This document shows positions 11,801 to 23,800 of a DNA stretch of 64,000 bases, in pieces. Source of the DNA: Ectobius pallidus (taxonomy: Eukaryota > Arthropoda > Insecta > Blattodea > Ectobiidae); NCBI GenBank assembly GCA_964059195.1, contig CAXKWD010000001.1, forward strand, positions 221,100,484-221,164,483, given 5' to 3'. The notes beneath the pieces are model-generated. The model was not told where the DNA came from and did no database searches. It was given only the letters and a program-made list of their open reading frames with translations. The stretch's first letter is position 1; every line of letters starts with the position of its first letter. The position numbers were made by a program, and so were the translations under genes.

Positions 11801-14800
11801 TTGATGTATACAAGCTTCTGGGCTTTTTCATTGCCTAGTCTGTTTCTCAATTTTGTTTGTATTAACCCAAATGAAGAAAATACTCTTCGATTGATGCAGA
11901 ACTGGCTGGCATACGATGTAAAGATTCTATGGCTTGACAAAATTACAGCGATAGGTGATTACGCTTCAGATTTGTGTAATTGATGGAGATATAAGTATAA
12001 AAAGTCCCTTTAGGTAGGCCTACAGGGCACAGGCTGAGGTAGATTTCATAGTGCTTTTTATGAATTTATTGGGGTAAGTGTAGAATAAAAACTGAAATAT
12101 TTTTTTATAAAAAGAGAGTTGTTAATTATGTATTAATTGATATCTTTTATTATTTCATTTTTAATTTGGCCAAGGATTATTGTTCTAAAGATATTTAACT
12201 ATTATTTTTAATATTTCAAACTTTATTTCATTGGTAATTTTAGCCTCAGTTGGTCCTCATGAATTCATTTTGGCATGCCTATTGGCTGAGGTATATTTTA
12301 AAGTGTTTTTGACTTTCAAAAATTAAAATCTCTCCTTATATGAGCGCTATTGAGAAACTAGTTGTTGATTTAGAGATTACTCATCAAGAGCTTTTCAACG
12401 ATACCCCACAAACATGGTTTTAAAAATGTTTAATTTCCACCCTCACCCCCACAACCACTGAATCATTGGTGTCTAATTTATGCATACTAAGTTTCCCTCT
12501 AAACCCCATAGGGCCCTAAATATAATTCTTTCAAAATTTCAACCCGCTCCCACCTCCCCCAACCAGGAAAAATTGATTTTAGCCGGCTAAATTTGATTTT
12601 AGCCGGCTAAAATCATGATTTTAACCGGCTAAAATTGAAAAAAACCGCTGGTCAGGTCTTTTTCAATTTTAGCCGGCTTTTTTACAACCCTGACCATATA
12701 TAAATAAATAATCACCCTAGTCCACAATATTTAATGGTTTTAAGGCCTCATTTACATATTATAAGCCTAATTATAAATCATTATGGTCTGCTAAAATAAA
12801 TTATAGAGGATAGGCCTACAAGTTTTCAATTGAAAAAACAAATCTGAATCAATTTTTGTTTGTATGTATGTAGGCGTATATTATTTTAGTCTGTTCAGTT
12901 TTAGAATTTTGATTTCCCTTATTACCAGTTATAACTAATTGTACACAATTTGCTTGGTGCTTAGTTAATTTTCATATGCCTGAGTAGGGAACAATCAACC
13001 TTTGCTTTTATGGAAAGTCACAGTGGGGAGCAAGATGAGAGGGTATCTAGACAAGTCTAAACATGCAACTGCTCATGCTGAGACATGAACTGTTCCAGCC
13101 AGTTATTCAGTTTGTTGGATGCAGTTGTAGGGTGAAGAAGTGCTTTTTGCTTGGTAGTGTTCTGAATAGACCAAGATGGGTCCTCAGTGCTGTATAGGAA
13201 CATTGACCAATGAACTGTGCCACAGAAATGTTTATGGTGTTGTGCCCAAGGGACTAAGGCATTTCAGTGAATATAGTTCTGAAGAAAAATCATTGCTTTC
13301 ATTACGAATATCTTCAAATCTTTCCCTCATCTGCAAGTATCATGAAATCAAGTTTTTATCACAGTACAACCACCTCTTTGGACGCATTTGTTGTGACCCT
13401 CTAAAAGTGCACAAAAAATCAGTATCTAAGGGACTAAGGGAAATAAAAATGGATTATATTTTTAAGGAAAAACACTTCCCTGTAAATATTGTCCCAGGGA
13501 AATCCTTATGCCCTACATGCTACACAAAAATCTTTGTTAGGCCTACTGCTCATACTGCTACTGTTGATAATGTTAGTGATGAATATGTAGACAAAACAGA
13601 AAATATGGTGAAGGTTGATGCAGCTTGTAGTAGTTTGGAATTGTCACCTGCAGCCAAAATTAAAAAACTTAGTTCTGATAAAAGAAAAGGGGCTTTAAAA
13701 GCAAAGTATAAGAAGGTGTCTGAAGCTATTAGAAAAAAGTTGGAAATATGTTTTGATGAGGATATTGAAGACAGTGAGCCAAACCAGCAGTCTCTATCAT
13801 TTGAGTATGATGAACTGATCGAAAAGCTAAAAAAGAAGTGTTTGGTAGCAAACAAAGAAACAAAAGTACAAATTATTAGTCTACTTCCAAATTCTTGGTC
13901 CAGAGACAAAATAGCTACTGAGTTTAATGTCTCAGTGCATCTTGTTAGGTTGTCAAGGAAACTGGTGAAGGATCAAGGCATATTGCCAGTGTTGGGAAAA
14001 AAGAAAGGTGTCAGAATTTCAGATGTAACTGCCAAGAAAGTGGTAGATTTCTTTGAGGATGATGAGTACAGCCGCTTATGTCCAGGCAAAAAGGACTTTG
14101 TCTCTGTGAAAATTAATGGTCAAAAAGTTTACAAACAAAAAAGGCTTATGTTGTGCAATCTAAATGAGCTCTATGTTGAATTCAAAAAGAAACATCTAGA
14201 ATGTGGCATTCAGAGGTCGAAGTTTTGTGAAATGAAGCCAAAATGGTGTATTCTTGCCGGAGCTTCGGGAACTCACACTGTCTGTGTCTGCTTGTACCAC
14301 CAAAATGTCAAACTTATGATTGAAGGAGCAAAATTGAATGTCGACTATAAAGAACTGCTGGATATGATGGTTTGTGACATGACTGGATACAAATGTATGA
14401 TGGAAGAATGTGATCAATGTCCAGGACAGCAAGCTATACTTGAAATGTTTACTGAAGCCCAAGAAACTGATGAAATACCAGAAAGAATTTTCTACAAGCA
14501 ATGGGTCACTGTTGATAGAGCCGAGATGTTGACTCTGACGACACCTAGAGATGAATTTTTTGAAATTCTTGCACAGAAGATTGACAAGTTAAAAAAACAC
14601 CACTACATTTCTAAAGTTCAGTCTCAATTTCTAAAAGACAAAAAGGCAAGCCTCAATTCTTCTGAATGCCTAGTTTTAGCTGATTTTGCTGAAAACTTTT
14701 CTTTTGTAATTCAGGATGAGATCCAATCTCATCACTGGGTAAACCGTCAAGCCACAATCCATCCTTTTGTGTATTACTGTCATGAAGGGGGCCAACTGAA

Positions 14801-17800
14801 GCACCAGAGTATTTGCATCATCAGTGATCACATGGAGCACAACACTGCAGCTGTACACACATTCCAAACCCATCTCATCAGACACATCAAAGCTACTATC
14901 CCTGAAGTCAAGAAGATTATCTACTATTCAGATGGTGCCTCTAGCCAATATAAGAACAAGAAGAATTTTGCAAACATCTGCAATCACAAAAAGGATTTTG
15001 GTCTTGATTGTGAGTGGCACTTCTTTGCTTCCTCACATGGAAAGAATGCTTGTGATGGTGTGGGTGGAACCACGAAGAGGGAGGCAACTAGGGCAAGCCT
15101 CCAAAGGGCATCCAATAACCAAATATTAACACCAAATGACTTGTTCAACTTTTGCTCACAACACATACAAGGAATTATTTACTTCTATGTTACAAATCAA
15201 GAGGTTCAGGGTCATGCTGAAGAACTGAGGGAAAGATTCGACAGTTGCCAACAAGTTCTTGGGACCAGGAGTTACCACCGATTTGATCCTCTCTCAGAAA
15301 GCAAGATGAGGTGCTACGTAACTTCATGCTCTACAGACTATGTGGAAGTACACGTGAGCAAATTTATTCCTCTCACAGTCAGTATCAAAGACACAGTTGC
15401 CTGTGTATATGATGGTCAGTGGTGGCTGGGTGAGGTAGATGACATCAGTGTGCAGAATAGGGACATTCACGTGATTTTCTATCATCCAGCAGGACCAAGA
15501 ACCTCTTTTCAGAAGAACAACAAAGACTCAGCATGGGTTCCTCTGACTAATGTTCTGAGAAAACTTAACGCAATGGAGCTGACAACATCGACTGGACGAT
15601 CCCACAATATTGAACCTCACCTATCTGAGGAGATATCCCATCTATTGGTGAAACACCAAATGTAATCACATGTGATTATGTGAAAAGGTATCTAAATTGT
15701 TATGTTAAGGCTCTAAATCGTTATTTAAAATGTCAGTATTAATTAAGGCTGATATTGAGGGTGTTACATATATAGCCTACTATACGATTTTTTCACTTTG
15801 TTGTATCAAGCATAATTTCATTCTGGCTTGAGTCTCAAACTTGAAATTTTCACAGTAGCTTAGTGTCGTATAGACCTTGAATTGAGCCTAAAATTAGATT
15901 TTTCCTATGTTGCCAACCAGAGATATTTAGGCCTAAAATTGGTCAAATTTGGAAAAATCATTATTTTCTGAGAGTCCTAAATAATGGAAGCAAACAAATG
16001 TGTGGCTTTGTATTTTATTCCAGGAAAGTACTGGTACATATGTACCTCCTACAAAAAACTGACACCCAAGATTTCTTTCCAAGGTAAGATAGTGACACCC
16101 TGAAAAGTCATAATATTGCAAAAGTTTTGTTCAGGTTTAGCCCCCTTTTTCACCATTTAAAAGTGAATTAAGCTAACCAATGCTTTTGACCAGAAATGTA
16201 GCCCAGACTCTACTGAGAATAATGCTTTTTTTCTCAAGGCTCTATCACTTCCCAGTCCAGAGATATTTGCATTTGCATAAACACCTACAAATGCAAAAAT
16301 AGCTGTCCGCCATGATTGAAAGATGGCCGCCATTTCTAAACGGAACCGAGTAAAAATAAAATATTTGTCGTTTTGTACTATTGGTATATAGGGGTGATAT
16401 CTGACAAAAAATGAATTTTTTTTTAAATGGTCAAGCAACCAGTGTTGGTTGACTTCATATGGATTGACCCTCTTCCGTTATTGAGTTTATCTCTATCCTA
16501 ATGTTTTCTTTTAGTTGTGACAAACTACAGAATAACACTTTCACGTCTGTACAACACGAGAACAATGCTCAACTGCAGGCTATGCAGGAATAGTTGACTT
16601 ATCTGTGGGGACACAGCTGGCCGCGACGCGGGAAGTGTTGAGTCATCACAAGAGAAGCACGGCAAGCGGGTGCAATCTGTCTGAGACTCATTTTTAAAAT
16701 AATTTTCTCGCTGTAATTCTAGGTTTTCTATGGGTTTTCTCTACCCAAATATAGGCTATTTTTTTACAATTTACATGCCTATGATGAAGTATTTGAAACA
16801 CTCAGCTTTCTCAACTCCTAATACATATATCTTGTTGCAATTTTTTCACCTCTTATTCTAGACGCTAGCACTCACACGGTTTTCTCTAACATAAGTAGGA
16901 GTTATAATTATATATTTTCTCGCCTTTGATAAGTGCTGTGTGAGTGCTGGAATCTAGAATCACAGATGAAAAATTTGCAAAGAAAAATATCTCATGTAGA
17001 GAAAGCCATGTGAGTGTTTCAAATGACAAAATGGAAGAATCTTCTACACCTTGGTTCTCACTCCACTCTCTGCTACTCATTGCCATGGCGTTGGCATGCT
17101 TCCCATAGCCATGCCTTCACTTCACCCAGCCTTCAACCTTTCCCCTCGCAAGCTGCTCAGTGCCGGTAATGCAGCTCACTGTTGCCATATGTTATACTGC
17201 ACTGTGCACTATTAATTGTACCAATGTGAATCAAGACCCTTGTACCATATCAAAATTACCATCACCTGAGCATTAGTCTACTCAGGACCCACCACATGAC
17301 CCTTGCACAAAAATGGCTATTTTTCGTGTACCGCATTAAAGCTCTCTAAACATAAATAGATGAATTTTCCCTTCACCGCTCAACAGTCACTCATGGTGTA
17401 GTGGTTTAGACTGCTAGGCATGGTACTATTGGTCCCTGGTTCGTATACTGGTCGAATAAAATTTATGGTTAAGAATAGGTCCCAAATAGGTAGGAAGGTG
17501 ACGAGGAGGTGAGAGAAAGGGAGGAATGAGGAGGAAAAGGAAGACAAGAAGAGAAGAAAGGAGAAATAAGTTATTTAATTTTTACCCCATATCAGTTGCT
17601 GCCTACAGGATGGCGTTGCATGGCATTCCTAGTAGCCTAGTTCAGTTCATGCCTCTAGGTGGGTAGAATAGAATAGATTTTATTGTCATTAAGTTTTGTA
17701 GCAATAGACAACGTCAGGTTACACATAACTTATATACAAAGTATACAAAAAAAATAGTTCAAAAAACTAGTCGACCACTAGCCGACGATGGGAGGGAAGC

Positions 17801-20800
17801 AACCTCTTGAAACATGTCCTAGTAATGGTACGTAAGTGAGCTAAAAGTGTTTTAAACGTCTGACTACTTTTGAATAATTAGTAAAGCTTCACTGTCTAAA
17901 AAACTTCATTCTAAACATTGTAACAATAGTAAATTTACAATAAATAATCAAGATAAAAAACTATATACAGTAAAACTTCTTCAAAGCGGAATCGTATGGG
18001 ACCAAAAGAATTTTCCAAATTGGACAAGTTTCCGGATTACACAAAATACACTAGGCTACATAAATGTTATCAATTACCGGTACTGTACTATGCGCCACAA
18101 ATGTGAATTTGTAATACTGTAATTAATTACAAACCTTAATTCCTGTACAGCAGATATTCTTCACTTTATTTTTATATACAGTAAATACTACACTATTATT
18201 AATAATTAATAACACTAACACAATATAATTATGCAATTACTGTAGGCTAACTGTTTTCTTGCCTCATCCCTAGGTTTAAAACTTTTGTCGCCACATATCG
18301 GGACATGGGCCCGGACAAAGGCAAGTTTTTAGCCCACGCATTTACAAACCATTCCCACACTATTTCATTAATTTCTTCATTCCCCGTCTTCTTTGTTTTT
18401 CTCTTCATTTGTCCGTTCCCCTTGATCCACTCCTCCCTTATCTTATCTTTGGTCTTTAAAGTTTCGTAAATTTGTGTTTTACCGCATTTGAAACCCAAAA
18501 TTATTTCGCGCACAGAAAGTTTGTCTCTCTCACCTTCATTTTTTCATTGAGCGTGAGCGATGCGTTCTGTTTGTTCGACATGATGCTACAAGCAGTACAA
18601 GCCAACTTAAACTGAAGCCTGGCGGAAAATAGAAAACAAAGCAGGTAGCAAATTTCTTGACTACTGGGTAAATTCCATTGTTGGCCGAAACATAAACCCA
18701 CCGCCGTGTATACTCTAACGGAACTCTCAGGGCTGTACAATATTCGTGCTAAGAAGTGATGTGTTCACAAAGACGTGAATAACGAAATGTATATTGTAAT
18801 GCAGTAGAACATACAATGCTGCTTTTCCGCATTATAGAATAAATTGCTACTTAAATCTTAAAATTTGCATTCCGTTTCCGCGTTAAGCACGTTCCGTTTT
18901 ATACAAAATATTGACATTTAAAAATGTATTGCGTGCGTCGGGACCGAAATATTTGTACGCTTTGGACAGATTTCCGGATTATACACGTGCCGCTTTGAAC
19001 AAGTTTTACTGTATGTAGCTTGGCTAATAGGTTAGTGTCAAAGTTAATAGCGGAGAGCAACTGAAACAATTATCCTTAGTTCTACAGGGTCACATTCTGG
19101 CATTTAAAGAATTCATTGACTGAATAAAATGGTGTAATTACCAGCCAGTTATACAACCTACATTTAAATTGATTATATGGAGCTTCTCTCAATTCTGTTG
19201 GTAGCTTATTAAACATTTTCATACCAAGCACCACATGACTATTCAATGATTTAGTCAGTCTACAGAAAGGTATGTTAATATTACAGTTATTTCTAATACC
19301 GTAAGAGTGTATCTCCTGCCTGAGCTGATGTTCTGACAAATTATTCTTAGTATATAAAAGGATTGTATAAATAAACAAATTTATTACAGTTAAAATTTTT
19401 TTAAGTCAATAAACAAAGGTCTACAGTGAGCAAGTTTATCTGAGTTAGCCAATATCCTAATGTCCTTCTTCTGTATAATCAAAATATCCTGTACATGTGT
19501 ACTGTTACCCCAGAGTAAAAGCCCATGAGAAACGACACTTTGAAAAAAAGCAAAATAAGCAGATCTTACGTACCACATAGGTACATAGTTCCTTAAAGAA
19601 TCTGTTACTGTTAGTGAGTAAGTATGGGGAGCTAGATTTTAGCAGATTATCCGTTCTCCTGTTTCAAACACTAGAATTGCTGAAATGGAAATTGTAAAAA
19701 ATGTAGCCTATGCCTACCAGTAAGCTTTAAGGTAAAGAAAGCTGGGACACAGTCCAGCAGTGTGCTGGATCTGATATTTTGGTTTTAGAAACATGAAAAA
19801 TGACCAAATTTGATGTTATATTATTCTTTAGAACCTATAGGCACCTTATATGCACCTTATATTTGTACAATTCTAAAAACAAATAAAATTGCTAAGAATT
19901 GGACACTAAATTAACCTAAAAAGGTGCTATGAACTGTTGTTAAGTGGGGGACATACAGTTTTCGGTAAAATTCATAGGTGAGAAATAGGTGAATTTCATT
20001 ATTTTTTTCCCTTAGCAATGAATTGTTGTACAATCTTGCAGTCTGACGTACTCTTTATTGACTACTTCTAAAATTGCATACTATTTTCAAAATTAATCAA
20101 ACTGTTACAGTTACGGTAATTATTGTTTCAAAATGGAAGCCATGTTTCATGTACTGAAATGTCGTTTCCTTGATAACTTCTGCAAATATCAATATTTCTG
20201 AGTGATTATTTTTCTGTGTATTTGTTAATAGGCCTATCATATGAACAACACTATCTACAATCATTCATTTAACATTAATAGCTATTTTATTTTTTTAAAT
20301 ATATAGACCTCAGAAGATTTGAAAAAATGATTTTAAAAAATACTTACACTGTAGATATTCCAAAGATTGTTGATGATGTTGTTCATATGATGTTTACAAA
20401 TAGATAGAAAAAAAAAATCACTAAAAAATATTGCTATTTGTGGAAATTATCAGGGAAACGGCATTTTAGTGCTCGAAATGTGGCTGCCATTTTGTAACGA
20501 TAATTACCCATAATTGTAACAGTTTTATTGATTTTGAAAATAGGATGCAATTGTAGAAGTAATCAATAAAGGGTATGTCAGATTGCAAAATTATAAAGCA
20601 ATTCATTGCTGAGGAAAATATAATGAAATTCGCTTTTTTCTCACCTATGAATTTCACCGAAGGCTGTATGTCCCCCTTAATTCATGATCTCTGTGCACTG
20701 GATGATATTCTATTGTTGAACTCGGAGTAAGCTATGTGTCACATGGAGAAAATTGAGTGCTAGAAACCTAACAGAATAACACCACCACAAATCAATGTTT

Positions 20801-23800
20801 TAATTTTAAACTATTTCAGTTGCTATCGAGGTTGAGGTTATTACGAGGTACAAAAATTTTGTATCGACTCTGGTTCCCTTCTTGTGTTTCTTTATTGGGG
20901 CTTTGCCTCAAAACCCACCTGGACTCCCCTCCCTAGCTTCCACCAGGTCCCCATCACCAGCAGCTTTGAGTATGGGGCAAGTTAGTACTTTGCGACTCAC
21001 CCTGCTCCCCTTTCCACTCGTCACTCGCCTGGCAGCTTCCACCCCTCTCTGCTGCTCCGCTTCCCCGCAACGCATACCTTCATGCCTGTAGCCGTTGCTC
21101 AACGCCAGTAATGCATAATTGCAATTGATATGTCACCTAATATTTCACAATAAAGAAAGCCCCTTGCACCTCCACATAATATTCCACAATTAAAAAAACG
21201 ACCCTTCCAACAAAATAGGCTATTTCACAATACAAAAAATACCCTTGTACCATACATAATATTTCATGATTATAAAAAACGCCGTATTATAACATAAAAT
21301 GTGGCTTAATTGATTCAGGAAAATGTCCTTGTACCAACACTACTTATAAAAACCGATTCTTGTGTTGAAACTCATGAAATCCCCCTAACATAACTCTAAT
21401 ATACGAAAGCTTCCTTCAGTGCTCAACATTCACTCGCAGCGTAGTGGTCAAGACTCCTAGCTATAATGCTAGGGGTCCCGGGTTCGAATCCCGGTCGATC
21501 CAAAATTTACTATTAGGAATAGGTCTCAAATAGGTAGGTAGGGTGAAGAGGAGGTGAGAGGAAAGGAGACGGGAAAGGAAGAGAAGAAGAGAATAAAGAA
21601 GAAACAAATTATTTTTTCTGTTTCATCAGTTCATTAAGAGATGGCGTTACCGTCGCTTCTAGTAGTTCAAATGCCACTGCTAGGGGAGGGATTGAGAGTA
21701 GGAGTGGGGGACTCGGGTGAGTCGCAATGTACCAATTTCCCGAGTATGGTAACTTGATATCGGCCATAGATTCTTTTCATATTTTTATTTGTTGGGGTCT
21801 TTGCCCCCAAACTCCGCCAGTGGCTGTGTCCCTGGATCCCCTTCATCAGGAGATTTGAGTACGGTTGTTATTATTATAAACAGTAATGGGGAGGAACCTA
21901 TCCATATAATGTGTTGGATAGCATGAGTATACAGGGTGTTAACGAATATCACTAAAATATTTTATCTGTGTATAGAGGGGATATAGACAAGCAACTTTTA
22001 TTAGGAGATTTTTGCTCTATGACTTAAAATCTGTATGTTACAAGCCATTCAAGACATTACAATTTAGATCTTATTGTGTAGTTCATTGCCTTTTAGATTA
22101 TTTATTTATTTTATTCTGCCAACTACAGGAATAAATCCCAATTACAGTTGGCGTAGTTTCGCCAATACATGTTGTACAGTATAAAAATACAATACAATAA
22201 ATGAACGAATGAAATTGACTGAATACTAGTAAAATACATGAGAGGATAAAAACCATATTTAAGGTTGTAATGTTCTTTGGAACCTATTATAACTCATGTG
22301 CAAACTCAGTTTGTTCCTAAAAGTTTGGAGAATGAAAGAAAAACCGTGAAGAAGTGTGGATACTTATAAATAACCTAAAATGGCATCATTTGAACTGGTT
22401 AATCACAAGCTACGGTAGATGGTCATGGCATGGAGTTTGGTGCACAGAATCGATCTCTTTGTGAAACAGTATAGGCAACCTGACGATGTTGGCAGAAGTT
22501 ATGTTGTTGCCGCTAGAGTTACCTGACATTAAACTAACCTAAGGTAACTTGTCACAAACCTCATGCTACCTTTCACTAACATCACGCCTGTTCTTCCCTG
22601 TGTGTAAAGCTATTAGATTAGATAAGATAAGATAAGATAAGATTCATTGTAGTTCTGAATAATGTTGGTACATTTCAGAACATTGTCAATATGTGGGTTA
22701 CATACGTACATATGAAGCATTCAAAACGGAACAAAATATGGCATAATTTAACAAACAATACATCTTACCTACGTGACAGCATACATCCATTAGGCACATA
22801 TCACAACATGCATACCATACCTCATACAATCAGTCGGAACATGCCCAGTTCGTTATGCAGGAATAATAATAATACTAATACTAAGAAAAAGAGAAAACGA
22901 TACTGAATATGGCATGTACAATAATCAAAATCATTTATTGTTTTCTGTGAATTCTTTCATGGTGTATGAAAGCTTTAGATGTTAGATATTTAGCAAGCAT
23001 TGCTTTGAAGCATTTTTGTTTACTGTGGTCTTTTAGTTCTTGTGGTAACATGTTGAAAAGCTAGGCACCTTGGTACTTAGATATTTTTTTCGTATAGTTT
23101 CAATCTATGGCTAGTTACTGCAAAATTGTCCTTATTTCTTGTGAGCCCAATAATTATGTTTGGCTGTGTTTCTTAGTGTGAGTAATGGTTTTAAAGTTCT
23201 CTGAAGGCCTGTCTGCATGAATCTGTGAATTTGAGTTTTGCAATGTGTCTAATTGCTTTTTTTCTTAAGGACAAAAATTTTGGAAAAGTTTTCAATAGAT
23301 GTGGCACATTGTGCAACAAATCAAAATAAGTTGAACAAACTTAACCAGCCAATCAGACTGAAGGGAGACAATCTGTTGAGAATTTAAGTTTGTATGAATT
23401 CAGTTTTTCTTTTGACATTCCTAATGTAGTGTGTCTTCTGTTTTGTTGACATTGTTGTAGTTTTCAGCTTATGATAGAAAAGGAATGGCTTCAGAACAAG
23501 AAGATTTTGAATGTAATCTACAGCAAATTAAATATACTATGTGCTATATACTACTGAATTAATTAAATACAGATGTTCTATAGGATAATATGGAGTCAGA
23601 TTAATAGTATTTACAACATCTGGTGATACCCCGATGTGATTATACCATATTTTTAATCCTTCCTAGAAGAGAAGGAATTTGAAGTGTAATAGCACGTAGT
23701 ATTGAATCAGCATTTTTTTACAAGAAGAGAAGAAATGAATATGGATAAACTAAAGAAAGGTAGGATACCGGTGAGAACATGTTTTACAAAGAAGATAAAT

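Larger units (their letters stand above)
9097..12692. mobile_element. non-autonomous hAT element, level 3
   Basis: Starts CAGGGTTGTTATGAAAAAAG and ends CTTTTTTACAACCCTG. The 8-bp duplication ACCATATA lies at 9089-9096 and 12693-12700. CAGGG termini with 8-bp duplications are diagnostic of hAT transposons. No hAT transposase is present. The 3.6-kb body holds a minisatellite (9149-10410), a palindromic mariner relic (10438-11107) and AT-rich filler. Both ends carry CCGGC/AACCGG motifs in short inverted series (9118-9150 and 12580-12680). Confidence 0.85.
8382..16470 (+). mobile_element. long-TIR DNA transposon (Sola-like), level 2
   Basis: Begins GGGTCAATCCATACGAAGTC and ends GACTTCATATGGATTGACCC. 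The terminal inverted repeats are about 670 bp long. TCTT occurs directly outside both ends (8378-8381 and 16471-16474), a 4-bp target duplication. It encodes one long transposase ORF (13176-15665). A 4-bp duplication with a large DDE protein fits the Sola group. The superfamily is my inference; the ends and duplication are seen directly. It inserted into the mariner-like relic and was later hit by the hAT element at 9097-12692. Confidence 0.75.
8126..16690. mobile_element. outer mariner-like relic, level 1 of a nested stack
   Basis: The left end (8126 onward, GTGAGTCTCAGTCAGATTG) and right end (to 16690, complement TGAGTCTCAGACAGATTG) form an inverted pair, both followed inward by a CCGTGC-rich stretch. 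Just inside the left end (8270-8370, minus strand) is a decayed piece of a mariner-type transposase C-terminus ([12 protein letters not shown]), alike to the relics at 10640-10920. The two ends are now 8.5 kb apart because another transposon inserted at 8382-16470. Confidence 0.6.
17660..19612 (-). mobile_element. 3' end of a non-LTR retrotransposon (LINE), split by Tigger
   Basis: Minus-strand LINE tail. The coding end lies at 19082-19612 and the 3' untranslated part at 17660-17968 and 19016-19080, ending in an ATAGATTTTATTGTCATT-type terminus near 17665. The Tigger element 17969-19015 interrupts the untranslated region. The 5' part of the LINE is missing, as is usual for target-primed insertions. 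Confidence 0.6.

Noticed and set aside
21435..21501. Possible functional tRNA gene
   Set aside because: A and B boxes and a perfect T-arm are present, but the acceptor and anticodon arms do not fold well, and a related SINE body follows, as at 17391.
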